A stretch of 57,671 bases of DNA from Bacteriovorax stolpii (GTDB lineage: Bacteria; Bdellovibrionota; Bacteriovoracia; Bacteriovoracales; Bacteriovoracaceae). The notes beneath the pieces were generated by a model, which saw nothing but the letters and a program-made list of their open reading frames with translations, was not told the origin of the DNA and ran no database searches. Within the stretch, counting starts at the first letter, position 1; every line of letters begins with the position of its first letter. Positions 33,181 to 41,455 of this stretch are shown here, in pieces. The stretch lies in NCBI GenBank assembly GCA_945883845.1, contig CAMCYI010000022.1:1-57671 (forward strand), read 5' to 3'. A program made the translations under genes and the position numbers.

Positions 33181-33993
33181 TTATGCCGCTTCTTTCTTCT
33201 CTTCCCTGTCAGGTATGCGGGTCTTAGGCATAATCACATCGTGAGGCTTCACCATGGCCCCTTTCCCGATAACAACATCCCCGAAAAGACTGGCCTTGAG
33301 TCCGATCGTCGCTCCATCCTGAATGATAAGACGGTCAATGATCAAGAAACCTTTCATCCCATAATGGGCCACCAGAGTCGCTGATCCGCCGATTGTCACG
33401 TTATCCCCAATCTCAATCAGGCATGGATCTGAAATATTCGATGTGTTGATTATGGAGTTTTTTCCGATCTTCATCCCCATCATCTGATAGAAAAGTTTGT
33501 TAAGCGGAGTTGGCGTGATGAAATCAAGAAAAGTATAGCGAACAAGATACGTTAAAGCATTATGGTAATACCAGGGAACAACACTGAGCGAGTACCATGT
33601 TGCACGAAGTGGTTTTACTTTAAGCGGAAGAAGTTTATTAAATAAAGGGACAACAAAGATGAGTGTGAGCCCGTAACTGAAAAAACATGTGGCTATCGCC
33701 ATTCCGAGTGAGGCATTTCTGACTATCATGTGTGCTCCTTCAGTCCATCCATCCACATATTGATAGAAAGTCAGGCCCGGTGTGAGAGAGAGACCCATGC
33801 AAATCACGTAGAGAAGTGTAATGGGTGCAAGGAGAACAGTGAGAGCAAGAGTTTTAAATTTGCGAAAGGAGGATTCGATCAATCCTAAGAGGCCGGGGTA
33901 TTTCGAGTCGATTGCATTCACGTCTAAGAGTTCTTTTTTGTTTTGAATAAAATCCTCACTGTAAAAGCCTTCTTTTAAGAGTAAGGGTGCCAC
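33181..33993 (-). CDS. Membrane protein with left-handed beta-helix (hexapeptide) domain
   Basis: A 270-residue protein. Residues about 45-155 hold three or more membrane helices; 170-255 hold hexapeptide-like turns (GKNSIINTSNI, IEIGDNVTIGGSATLVAH, IQDGATIGLKASLFGDVVIGKGAMV), as in acyltransferases. The layout resembles the C-terminal part of large proteins with an NRPS-terminal-type domain. The start is GTG at 33993 with no clear ribosome site. It is probably an acyl or acetyl transferase at the membrane; the substrate is unknown. Confidence 0.7.
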   Translation of the reverse strand: MAPLLLKEGFYSEDFIQNKKELLDVNAIDSKYPGLLGLIESSFRKFKTLALTVLLAPITLLYVICMGLSLTPGLTFYQYVDGWTEGAHMIVRNASLGMAIATCFFSYGLTLIFVVPLFNKLLPLKVKPLRATWYSLSVVPWYYHNALTYLVRYTFLDFITPTPLNKLFYQMMGMKIGKNSIINTSNISDPCLIEIGDNVTIGGSATLVAHYGMKGFLIIDRLIIQDGATIGLKASLFGDVVIGKGAMVKPHDVIMPKTRIPDREEKKEAA

Positions 33994-34093
33994 TAAAATA
34001 AATCAATTGAGGGTCCAACCGATCATTATCAGGCAGGCGAAAAAAGCCATTCTTTTAGGAAATGTGGATTTAGCCAGAAGAGTGAGGCAGTCC

Positions 34094-34468
34094 CTACTCG
34101 CAGTAGGACTCGACGACAGAATAGAGATCAGAGAGATCCAGAGGTTTGGCCAGCATCCCATTCGCGCCGGGAATCTCGAGCTGACCATATCCTTTCGCAG
34201 AAGCGATGATGATAGGAATGCGCGAGAGATGAGAACTAGAACTTGATTTTATTTCAGACAGGAATTGTTCACCACCCATCACAGGCATCGTGAGATCAAC
34301 GATGATACAGTTCGGGAGATTCGCTGCATCGTATGAACCGAGAAGGTCGAGGGCATTTCTTCCATTCACCGCTGTGATAACGGAATAATCTTCCATCATG
34401 AGTGCTTGAACCATCGACTCACGGATCTCAGCATCGTCATCAACAATCATGATTTTTTTATTTTTCAT
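34094..34468 (-). CDS. Single-domain response regulator
   Basis: A 124-residue receiver domain without output domain. The acidic pair is in MIVDDDAE, the phospho-acceptor Asp in IIVDLTMPVMGG, the Ser of ASAKG and Lys of AKPLD complete the site. It probably passes phosphate to or competes for a partner, since no histidine kinase is encoded nearby. TATAAA ends seven bases before the ATG and no ribosome-binding site is seen, another leaderless candidate. Confidence 0.93.
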   Translation of the reverse strand: MKNKKIMIVDDDAEIRESMVQALMMEDYSVITAVNGRNALDLLGSYDAANLPNCIIVDLTMPVMGGEQFLSEIKSSSSSHLSRIPIIIASAKGYGQLEIPGANGMLAKPLDLSDLYSVVESYCE

Positions 34469-34515
34469 GTAAATATTTATAGGGAATTACAACTCAAATG
34501 AATATACAAGAAATC

Positions 34516-34917
34516 TTAATGAACAAAGAAATGAGCGAGATTCAGGACGTGTTCAATATTCATCGGTTTCTCGACGTAAGCATTGACGTGAAGTTTTTCT
34601 TTCAAAGATTCGATATCACCATTGGCCGTCATGAGGACAACTGGAATATATTTCATTCTTTCATCACGATTGCGCTCTTCGCTGAACTCTTCACCATTCA
34701 TCACGGGCATCATGTAATCAAGCATGATGAAATCCGGAAGCTCGCTATCCGGTAAATGATGGAGAAGATTTAAGGCTTCCTTTCCATTCGAAGCGGTCAG
34801 CACTTCGTAATCTTCCAATTTGAAGACCTCAGTAAGGCGATCCACGATATCCTCATCATCATCAATGAAGAGAACTGTTTTTCTGTCTGAATGGGGAAAC
34901 GGATGTTCCAGCATCAT
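34516..34917 (-). CDS. Single-domain response regulator
   Basis: A 133-residue receiver (from ATGATG at 34917). LFIDDDEDI, MLDYMMPVMNGEEF, LMTANGD and YVEKPMN supply the acidic pocket, phospho-Asp, Thr and Lys. A GTG at 35007 with GGAAG just before it would add 30 residues of no recognised type, so the start is uncertain. It lies 47 bp from the next receiver gene in the same direction and is likely co-regulated with it. No kinase is adjacent. Confidence 0.9.
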   Translation of the reverse strand: MMLEHPFPHSDRKTVLFIDDDEDIVDRLTEVFKLEDYEVLTASNGKEALNLLHHLPDSELPDFIMLDYMMPVMNGEEFSEERNRDERMKYIPVVLMTANGDIESLKEKLHVNAYVEKPMNIEHVLNLAHFFVH

Positions 34918-35206
34918 AGTTTTTACTTTGCAAAGAGAAGACCAACCTTCAGGTATTTCAATATTTTTTAATGCTCGAGAAAAGGCCATCCCTGGCACGG
35001 TAAGCACTATCTTCCGTGACAGTTCTTAATAAGTTATTCAATCCTATGCACGTCCCGTACCATGTTTTTCAATCGGATTTTCTCGTTTATAGTATTGTGT
35101 GGGGGCTTAATGGGACTTATCTGAGAAAATTCTCATCTTTCACGGTATTGATTTCAACAATCCGGCGAGGCACCTTTTGAAAGCCTTGAGGTGACGAAGC
35201 AGCTGA

Positions 35207-35514
35207 CTTATCTTCACCGTTGGTCAAACTATAAACTTACAACTTGAGAGCGGCGAGGTTGAAAAGGAAAGTTGGTCTCTCTTAACCAAACTGATGGCCC
35301 CGGTTCCTGTCATTCAAAAAACCGACAATAATCTGACGGCACCAATTCTTCTTTGTGAGCACTTAAAACAGGCGTACAACCTTGAAATTCTGGACTACCC
35401 GGTGGAAATTTCCTCTATCAAGGCCTTTCAGGTATGGCACCAGATAGTCCCTAACGACCCCCTTTGAAGTTGCCGCGGGAAATAATCAAAGGAATCTGTC
35501 ATAAAATGTCATAA
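35207..35514 (+). pseudogene. Decayed LysR-type regulator, C-terminal remnant with frameshift
   Basis: A frame without start codon runs from 35207 to a TGA at 35465-35467. Its end matches the LysR effector-domain tail: QKTDNNLTAPILLCEHLKQ, LDYPVEISSIKAFQVWHQ, VPNDPL, as in the family pattern PFELPPxxLxLVWHxRxxxDPxHRWLR. After the TGA the match continues in another frame (35470-35514, LPREIIKGICHK), so one frameshift is needed. The DNA-binding half is missing. It explains much of the 570-bp gap between the receivers and the peptidase. Confidence 0.65.
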
Positions 35515-35579
35515 ATTGCGAATGGGCATACGGGTTTTCCTTTGCCAGAATTTGGTCTGCACTTCTCAAAGGAATGACC

Positions 35580-36623
35580 ATGAAATTCGCCATGATGTTT
35601 GCCATCGCTTTAGCCTCGACTGCTGCCTTAGCTGGCCGCTATCAGGTGATCAGCCAGCACCCGCACGATGTGCAGGATCTCGCGAAATACGTTAAGACCG
35701 TTTCACAAAATGGACGTCTGTGGATCGTTGAAGGTAATAATATTCCTGCATCGGTGATGAAGCATCTTCGTCCGCTCACGGGCAAAGAAAAATCATTCAC
35801 TCACATCACTCATAACAAACTCGGTGCGCACCCACTCATTTCGGCCACAACTCAGAAACTATCTGAATCCCTGATCCGGGACTATGTTTCGAAACTAGCT
35901 GGATACAAAACCCGTCTTGCTGGTTCGGAAGAAAATCGCAAGGCAACTGATGATGTGGAGAAAAACCTGAACGAACTTGGTTATGCGACAAAACAAATTT
36001 GTTACACGACTGGTGTCTGCAGCATCATCGCAGATAAGAAAGGCTTAGTGAGCCCAGAGAAAGTGCTTATGGTAGAAGCACACATCGACTCCGTAGGAAA
36101 AGATTTCGCAGGCGCAGATGATAACGCCAGCGGCACTGCAGTTCTCCTGGACATGGCCCGCGTTCTTTCGTCTTACCAGAATAAAAAATCAATCCGCTTC
36201 TTTGTGACAAACGGAGAAGAAGGTGGACTCTTAGGTGCTGAACACTATGCGAAGTCACTTCGCTCATCCGGAGCGATCAAGCAGCTTGAACTCGTGATCA
36301 ACATGGACATGGTTGGCTGGAACTCAAACGGCATCGTAGAGCTCGAAACAAATCCAGAATACGAATCCCTGGCAAAATGGTTTGCTGAACTCGCCACCAC
36401 GTACACAACGCTTAAAAACAAAATCACTCTCGGCGCCTGGGGTAGTGACCACGTTCCTTTCCTGAAGGCAGGAATTCCAGCGCTCCTTACGATTGAACTT
36501 TGGGACACAAAAACTCCCTGCTACCACAAAGCTTGCGATAAACCGGAAGGTCTCAATTACGGTTACGCCACTGAAATCGGAAAACTTAACGTTGCTGCCA
36601 TCATGACAAAAGATCTTGAATAA
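35580..36623 (+). CDS. Exported M28 family metallopeptidase
   Basis: A 347-residue secreted aminopeptidase. Signal peptide MKFAMMFAIALASTAALA. The two-zinc site is seen in EAHIDSV (H168), GADDNASG (D180), NGEEGGLLG (E213/E214), NMDMVGW (D243) and a later GSDHVPF; CYHKACD near the end parallels the 25206 enzyme. An N-terminal domain of about 80 residues may be a propeptide. AAAGGA precedes the ATG at 35580 by six bases. The stop is two bases before the peptide deformylase start, so the two are one operon. Confidence 0.92.
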   Translation: MKFAMMFAIALASTAALAGRYQVISQHPHDVQDLAKYVKTVSQNGRLWIVEGNNIPASVMKHLRPLTGKEKSFTHITHNKLGAHPLISATTQKLSESLIRDYVSKLAGYKTRLAGSEENRKATDDVEKNLNELGYATKQICYTTGVCSIIADKKGLVSPEKVLMVEAHIDSVGKDFAGADDNASGTAVLLDMARVLSSYQNKKSIRFFVTNGEEGGLLGAEHYAKSLRSSGAIKQLELVINMDMVGWNSNGIVELETNPEYESLAKWFAELATTYTTLKNKITLGAWGSDHVPFLKAGIPALLTIELWDTKTPCYHKACDKPEGLNYGYATEIGKLNVAAIMTKDLE

Positions 36624-36625
36624 AT

Positions 36626-37189
36626 ATGAAAACAATTTTCACTCTCTTCATTCTCGCTTTCTCTCTGTCATCTCTGGCAGAGACCCGGCTTGATATCATC
36701 ACCATTGGCCACCCGACTCTTCGTGCCCAGGCACGTGAACTCGAGCTCAAAGATCTTGAAGAAAAAAACTTTCAGATTTTTGTTGATGATATGATTTTCA
36801 CCATGAAAAAAGCCGGGGGCGTTGGTCTCGCCGCTCCTCAGGTCAATCAGTCTGTGCGCATGTTCGTCATGAAAAGCGGACTTAGCGTTCCTCTTACTGT
36901 TGTGATCAATCCAGTGATTGAATACATCGAAGAAGACGGTAAAGTTGATTCCATTGAAGGCTGTCTTTCTATTCCGGGCCAGACACTCAAGGTGAAACGT
37001 TACAAGCGCATCCGGATGAATTACTTCGATCGTTATGGAAAACACATTTCGGAAGAAGTGAAAGGCTTTAAGGCCATCATTTCCCAGCACGAATACGATC
37101 ATCTCAATGGTGTTCTGATCGTGGATCTCATTCAGCAAATGTTCACTGAAATGGACCTCGAAGGGTATGTGAACGCTCCGCTTCTCTAG
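36626..37189 (+). CDS. def: Peptide deformylase with signal peptide
   Basis: A 187-residue deformylase, removing the formyl group from N-formyl-methionyl peptides. All three motifs are intact: GVGLAAPQ (65-72), EGCLSIPG with metal ligand C113, and QHEYDHLNG with H155, E156 and H159. Unusually it begins with MKTIFTLFILAFSLSSLAE, a standard signal peptide, before the family's RLDIITIGHPTLR start. It therefore should act in the periplasm or outside, not on nascent chains. It starts two bases after an exported aminopeptidase gene. The housekeeping deformylase must be elsewhere in the genome. Confidence 0.92.
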   Translation: MKTIFTLFILAFSLSSLAETRLDIITIGHPTLRAQARELELKDLEEKNFQIFVDDMIFTMKKAGGVGLAAPQVNQSVRMFVMKSGLSVPLTVVINPVIEYIEEDGKVDSIEGCLSIPGQTLKVKRYKRIRMNYFDRYGKHISEEVKGFKAIISQHEYDHLNGVLIVDLIQQMFTEMDLEGYVNAPLL

Positions 37190-37213
37190 TTCTCCTTTAC
37201 AGAGGATAACTCC

Positions 37214-37245
37214 CTCGAAATAATTAGTTATTACATTATTTCGAG
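37214..37245 (+). promoter_or_regulatory. Hairpin overlapping the ribosome-binding site of the next gene
   Basis: CTCGAAATAA (37214-37223) pairs perfectly with TTATTTCGAG (37236-37245). The right arm includes the start of GAGAGG, the ribosome site of the TTG-start gene at 37255. A smaller competing stem AATAA/TTATT (37219-37232) lies inside. Confidence 0.45.
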
Positions 37246-37254
37246 AGGTATACC

Positions 37255-38019
37255 TTGAAGAAGACCATTCTTTCACTCGTTTTGCTGGCGACATTTGCCT
37301 GCGGAAAAGAGGCCACAAAAGAAACTGGAATTCCTGATAGAACAATCCCCCCCGTCGTAGTTGACCCTGCTGATATGAACACTATCGTTCCCTTGCTTCC
37401 ATCTATGTACTACCTGCCTCAGGAAAAAAACATTACCTGCGTCGGGAAATATTCAACTTCAGGTCCCGTCTATGACGGATCAGAAAGAAGTAACATCAGA
37501 GATCGTAAGGGCAAAATCATCGCTACAGTTTGCACAAGATTTTACCGCGTCCTGAATATGGAAGGCTCTGCCATCCTGAAAGACCGGGGTGATGGGGAGA
37601 TTGCCGTGAACTACGCCGGAGTTGTAAGCAGCGACAGACGCTTTCGCATTCTCGCTCATTGTTCGTTTGGTGAAGGTGTGAAGAAAAATCTTTGTCTTCT
37701 CCCTCATCATACTCTCGCTACTGACAACAAAGCTCACGCCGTTGGCGATATCATCTACATGCCTAAAGCTGACGGACTCGTTCTTCCGGATGGTACTCTT
37801 CATGAAGGATTTTTCATCGTTCGTGATACGGGTGGAGCATTTCAGGGAATTGGTGCGAAACGGGTAGATATTTTCACAGGTGTAGAACCGGATCTTAATA
37901 ATACATTTTCACGTGCGGGATTCAATCATCACACAGAAACAGAGGCCTTCAAGGTTACAGGAAAATCTGCGGACCTGATCAGAAACAGACTCAAAGAAAA
38001 ATTCGGTCAACTGTACTAA
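37255..38019 (+). CDS. Lipoprotein with 3D domain
   Basis: A 254-residue lipoprotein (MKKTILSLVLLATFAC lipobox). The part from HHTLATDNKAHAVGDIIYM to GFFIVRDTGGAFQG and RVDIFTG matches the 3D domain, named for its three Asp and found in MltA-type lytic transglycosylases and related wall proteins. The MltA barrel itself is not seen, so lytic activity is uncertain. The start is TTG at 37255, with GAGG six bases before it. A hairpin covers part of that site. Its end overlaps the convergent gene by four bases. Confidence 0.75.
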   Translation: MKKTILSLVLLATFACGKEATKETGIPDRTIPPVVVDPADMNTIVPLLPSMYYLPQEKNITCVGKYSTSGPVYDGSERSNIRDRKGKIIATVCTRFYRVLNMEGSAILKDRGDGEIAVNYAGVVSSDRRFRILAHCSFGEGVKKNLCLLPHHTLATDNKAHAVGDIIYMPKADGLVLPDGTLHEGFFIVRDTGGAFQGIGAKRVDIFTGVEPDLNNTFSRAGFNHHTETEAFKVTGKSADLIRNRLKEKFGQLY

Positions 38020-38666
38020 AGAAACCAGTTCGACTTCGAATAACTTTCCCAATTCGAAATTTCTGCATCCACAATCTTCGTCTGGTGAATCAAAGCATTC
38101 TCCACGGCAGACTGGTGCTCGGCAAAATCAACTTTATCATCCAGTACATTTACGGGATCCCCGTAGGAGATCAGGATTTTTGCAAATGGTTTGGGAAGCC
38201 GGAAAGAATCCCAGCTTTTAAACTGCCAGTAAGAACTGAAACTCAATGTATAAGGGACAATGAATGTGTTCGCTTTCCGGGCCATATCGACGATGCCAGG
38301 TTTCACCTTGAACGCAGGCCCCTTGGGACCATCAACCGTGATCGCCCCGGGATAACCCTGACGAAGAAATTCGATCATTCCACATTTTGCTTCCGCTCCA
38401 CCCTTGGAGACGTTACCCTTTTTCGAGCTGCCACGAACAATTAAGTGACCAAGTCGGTGACAGGCGTATGCAACAGAATCCGCGTCTTTTGATTTGGAAA
38501 TAATAACGATGTGTTTTTTTCCAGACTGGCCAAGAATCCCCGCGAGAAGATTTTGGTGCCAGATAGCGAGGATAAAATTCCTGCTTCCTAATGCCTGAAC
38601 TTTTTCATTGCCTTGATAACGATAGCGATAAGAAAGCCGAAAAAGCTGGAGGATAAAATAAATCAA
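38016..38666 (-). CDS. DUF374 family lysophospholipid acyltransferase-like protein
   Basis: A 216-residue protein of COG2121/DUF374, a distant branch of the LPLAT acyltransferases. IWHQNLL carries the His in place of the HxxxxD motif, and VDGPKGPAFKVKPG (DGPKGP at 112-117) is the family signature. An N-terminal hydrophobic segment suggests membrane association. Proteins of this type have been linked to lipid A or phospholipid acylation. It stands alone, convergent with the 3D-domain lipoprotein gene. Confidence 0.87.
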   Translation of the reverse strand: MIYFILQLFRLSYRYRYQGNEKVQALGSRNFILAIWHQNLLAGILGQSGKKHIVIISKSKDADSVAYACHRLGHLIVRGSSKKGNVSKGGAEAKCGMIEFLRQGYPGAITVDGPKGPAFKVKPGIVDMARKANTFIVPYTLSFSSYWQFKSWDSFRLPKPFAKILISYGDPVNVLDDKVDFAEHQSAVENALIHQTKIVDAEISNWESYSKSNWFL

Positions 38667-38841
38667 AACCGAAAGGATGATTTGAATACTGAAATCCGAG
38701 AGTTAATATGATTAATGCAAACAGTGTACAGGAGAAACGCAGATTGGCCTGCTAAATCGCGTGTGACTGAATGAAGGACTTCTCTCGGGAATATTTAAGG
38801 CACAGCTCTTGCTACCTTCATGGGATAACGAGGAGGACTTT

Positions 38842-39228
38842 ATGCTTGATAACTCAAATGCTTTTGCCAGTTTTTCAGTAGACAACATTGAAGAGGCCCG
38901 AAAGTTTTATCACGACACACTGGGACTCGAAGTGAACGTCAACTTCATGCCGGAGAATAAAAAGATCCTCGGGCTGAAGTTTAGTAATGGAACTGAGTGC
39001 ATGCTCTACGCAAAACCAGATCACAAACCCGCAACATTTACGGTGCTCAATTTTCAGGTCGACGACGTGAAAAAAGCGGTCGCAGAACTTCATGAGAAAG
39101 GTGTAGAGTTCCTGCACTATATAGGCAACGACAACAACGAAATTGCCCATCCCGACGGAATGGACATTGCCTGGTTCAAAGACCCTGCAGGTAACTTCCT
39201 CTCCATCGTAAAAACTCCGGAGCAATAA
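38842..39228 (+). CDS. VOC (glyoxalase/bleomycin-resistance) family protein
   Basis: A 128-residue single-module VOC protein, whose members bind metal and small molecules or act as lyases. NAFASFSVDNIEEARKFYHD and the closing FKDPAGNFLSIV are characteristic; a Glu/His set for metal is only partly visible. GAGGAGG precedes the ATG at 38842. A small exported-protein frame begins 11 bases downstream, so they could be co-transcribed. Confidence 0.9.
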   Translation: MLDNSNAFASFSVDNIEEARKFYHDTLGLEVNVNFMPENKKILGLKFSNGTECMLYAKPDHKPATFTVLNFQVDDVKKAVAELHEKGVEFLHYIGNDNNEIAHPDGMDIAWFKDPAGNFLSIVKTPEQ

Positions 39229-39238
39229 AGAAAATCTC

Positions 39239-39406
39239 ATGCGCCTCCTTCTTCCCTTCCTGATTTTTTTTGTGACGGCGATGGCGACCAATCAAAAGAA
39301 ACCTATCGCTCAGTCCCTGAAGGAATCTATCAACAAAGGTGCCAATGGCATTGATAGTGAGACAAGAAAGATCATCAGGTCCGGGAAGAAGGCGCTGAAG
39401 AAGTAA
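39239..39406 (+). CDS. Small exported peptide, unknown function
   Basis: A 55-residue frame: MRLLLPFLIFFVTAMA is a good signal peptide, and the mature part of about 39 residues is highly basic (QKKPIAQSLKESINKG, then SGKKALKK). It begins ten bases after the VOC stop and overlaps the convergent gene at 39375 by 32 bp. No clear ribosome site is seen. Codon use resembles neighbouring genes, but the size leaves doubt. Confidence 0.5.
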   Translation: MRLLLPFLIFFVTAMATNQKKPIAQSLKESINKGANGIDSETRKIIRSGKKALKK

Positions 39407-39686
39407 GGTACGCAAGGTTGTGAGCATTCTCATAGGCCTCGCGTTCAAAGCTGATCCCCCGGTAGGCATCGTCATGCTTCATACCCTGTCCTCTCATCGC
39501 TACATATTCTTTCAGGTAGAGATAATAGAAACGGATGACTCCGTGACGGCGGATCTGTGCCCAGTGAATGAGTTCATGATTGAGTAAAACAGGATCAGGA
39601 TCTGCAGGCGCGAGGAAGATAAATGGATAGAGGACGATTCCGTTAACTTTGAGGATACGGGCCAGTCTGGAATTCTTAACAATCAT
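39375..39686 (-). CDS. Small HExxH-containing protein
   Basis: A 103-residue protein with HELIH at 37-41 in LLNHELIHWAQ, then YYLYLKEYVAMRGQ, and a downstream acidic FEREAYEN (80-87). The order HExxH...E is that of gluzincin-type zinc proteases, and I have seen similar short proteins annotated as uncharacterised. The N-terminal 30 residues are hydrophobic with PFIFLAP. A GC-rich hairpin lies directly upstream and no ribosome site is seen. Protease activity is an inference. Confidence 0.7.
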   Translation of the reverse strand: MIVKNSRLARILKVNGIVLYPFIFLAPADPDPVLLNHELIHWAQIRRHGVIRFYYLYLKEYVAMRGQGMKHDDAYRGISFEREAYENAHNLAYLTSSAPSSRT

Positions 39687-39732
39687 ACGCCGGAGAGATT
39701 AATCCCCGGCGCACATTCCGAGAAGTTTAAAT

Positions 39733-40143
39733 TTAGAGCGGGCTGAATTCGAAGCTGAACATAGACACAGAAACCTTCAGCAATGACTGGTACGGAAGCT
39801 TGAGCTTGATCTCGCGGATGCGCGCCATCTTCGCCATGCTCGGAGCGGCCGGACCCCATGTGAGGTTCGACACGCGTGCGACGTACGAGTCCCCGCCGGT
39901 CTTACAGATGACACCTGTCACATCCGCCCAGGGTCCTTTTGAGTTCGAGAGCTTGAGAAGGATTGCACCGCTCCCTTGAGAAAGTCTAAGAATGAGAGGA
40001 TTCTTGTTAGAGTTTTCTTTCCAGTTGAGCGGAGCCGCAGCGTTACCGACGATGTTTCTGACTTCGGCAATCGTGCTGGCGCACTCTTCAGCAAGGGCAA
40101 GGCTCGAGACCAGAAAAAGAATGGCGAACAATAATGCTTTCAT
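39733..40143 (-). CDS. Exported protein, unknown function
   Basis: A 136-residue exported protein: MKALLFAILFLVSSLALAE, then EECASTIAEVRN, and a second Cys (VICKTGG). The mature domain has alternating strands (ILLKLSNSKGPWADV, YVARVSNLTWGPA) and a C-terminal KLPYQSLLKVSVSMFSFEF. Family not recognised. AAGGA lies before the ATG at 40143. Confidence 0.7.
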   Translation of the reverse strand: MKALLFAILFLVSSLALAEECASTIAEVRNIVGNAAAPLNWKENSNKNPLILRLSQGSGAILLKLSNSKGPWADVTGVICKTGGDSYVARVSNLTWGPAAPSMAKMARIREIKLKLPYQSLLKVSVSMFSFEFSPL

Positions 40144-40233
40144 TTTTAATCCTTGGTTAGGGATGGAAAGCATACTCCTGTTAAATTTAAAGTGTGGATG
40201 TCGTGAAAAGGTTTCAAAACATCCACCCGGCCT

Positions 40234-40638
40234 TTAGAACTTCAAGGGTTTATCCCCTGCATAGGACACTTCGATGATGTGACCTGAAGGGTCCTGGACA
40301 TACCATGAAACTGAATGAGGGTACTCTCTGAGGCCACCATATAAGAGAGGTAAGTTCAGTTCCTGGACTTTATCCTCCCATTCTTTCCGCTCCGAAATCC
40401 TCAATCCGAAGTGAAAAATGCGATGAGATCCTGCACCTGTGCCCATCTCAATTCTTTTGAGGGCCGGATATTCGTAAAGGCACAGCATCGTATCGTTGCG
40501 CCCGACAATGGCCCAGGGCACTTCGGGATCTGCCAGATCTCCCTCAAGAAATTCAAAGTGAAAGGTCATTTTGTACCATTCCATGCTGTCAGCAAGGGAG
40601 TGGACGGTCATATTCATGTGGTCAAATTTGATATTCAT
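40234..40638 (-). CDS. VOC family protein divergent from an XRE-cupin regulator
   Basis: A 134-residue VOC protein: FDHMNMTVHSLADSMEWY at the start, HFGLRIS in the middle and WYVQDPSGHIIEVSY at the end, so both beta-alpha-beta modules are present with His and Glu for metal. AAGGAG lies upstream of the ATG. It shares a 70-bp divergent gap containing a palindromic pair with the regulator at 40709, which may control it. Substrate unknown; detoxification or resistance roles are common in the family. Confidence 0.88.
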   Translation of the reverse strand: MNIKFDHMNMTVHSLADSMEWYKMTFHFEFLEGDLADPEVPWAIVGRNDTMLCLYEYPALKRIEMGTGAGSHRIFHFGLRISERKEWEDKVQELNLPLLYGGLREYPHSVSWYVQDPSGHIIEVSYAGDKPLKF

Positions 40639-40674
40639 AGTTGTCTCCTTCCAAACACCTTACGCAAGAATGGA

Positions 40675-40704
40675 CATTATAATAACAAGAGTGTTATTAT
40701 AATG
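40675..40704. promoter_or_regulatory. Inverted repeat covering both divergent promoters
   Basis: CATTATAATAAC (40675-40686) and GTTATTATAATG (40693-40704) are perfect arms; each contains the palindrome ATTATAAT, with centres 20 bp apart. The plus-strand -10 box TATAAT (40698-40703) ends five bases before the ATG at 40709, and a minus-strand TATAAT (40681-40676) serves the VOC gene. This is probably the operator of the XRE regulator. Confidence 0.65.
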
Positions 40705-40708
40705 ACAT

Positions 40709-41275
40709 ATGGTTACTCCACTCGAAGTGAATGCCAGATACCTGGCGCAGAATATTCAAGATCTACGCAAGAAACTTGGGCTGACCCAGGGTAGACTCGC
40801 AGAAATTGCAGGTGCTACCCGAGCTTCTATCGCCCTGATTGAGTCCGGCACATCGAACCCCACACTTGATGTTCTCTTAAAACTGTCTTATGCCCTCGAG
40901 ATTTCCCTCACAGAACTCATGTCCCCGGCCCGGGCAGACTGCCTTCACATTCGCTCAGACGATGTTCCCCTCTCCCGGAAATCCAGAAAAGGGGTCACAT
41001 TACGAAAAATTCTTCCGGATAAAACGGGGGCCACAGATATAGATGAGCTCATCCTTGATCCGGGCCAGTCCCTGGGGGGTACCCCCCATGTCGAAGGAAC
41101 TAAAGAGTACTTCACCTGCATAGAAGGAGAGATCACAATCACCGTGTTGGGAGAGGTTTTCCGAGTGAAATCAGGGGACGTGCTCACGTTTCCGGGGGAT
41201 AAACCCCATCATTATAAGAACAATTTCCGGGGTACCTCAAGGGGCCTCAGTGTGGTTTTGTTCCGTCCAAAATGA
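40709..41275 (+). CDS. XRE-family regulator with cupin domain
   Basis: A 188-residue transcription factor: HTH at about 12-67 (LRKKLGLTQGRLAEIAGATRASIALIE) and a C-terminal cupin (about 105-186) with HVEGTKEYFTCIEGEI and SGDVLTFPGDKPHHYKN, the two cupin motifs. Such proteins sense small ligands with the cupin part and often repress a divergent gene. The ATG lies five bases after TATAAT and has no ribosome site, so the transcript is probably leaderless. The palindrome over the promoter suggests autoregulation. Confidence 0.93.
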   Translation: MVTPLEVNARYLAQNIQDLRKKLGLTQGRLAEIAGATRASIALIESGTSNPTLDVLLKLSYALEISLTELMSPARADCLHIRSDDVPLSRKSRKGVTLRKILPDKTGATDIDELILDPGQSLGGTPHVEGTKEYFTCIEGEITITVLGEVFRVKSGDVLTFPGDKPHHYKNNFRGTSRGLSVVLFRPK

Positions 41276-41455
41276 CGTTTTTCGAGGGAAAAAGTCAAAA
41301 CAATGACGTTTTCCGAGGGAGAATGGGCTTCTTCCCCCGTAAAAAAAGTGTTTTCCCAGTGAAAAAATATGCATTTTAAATTTGCCCTATGGTGAATAAT
41401 AGTCAATCCTATAGAAGTTAGCTCTTAAACGAACAACATTTCCTCGGAGGAAACC

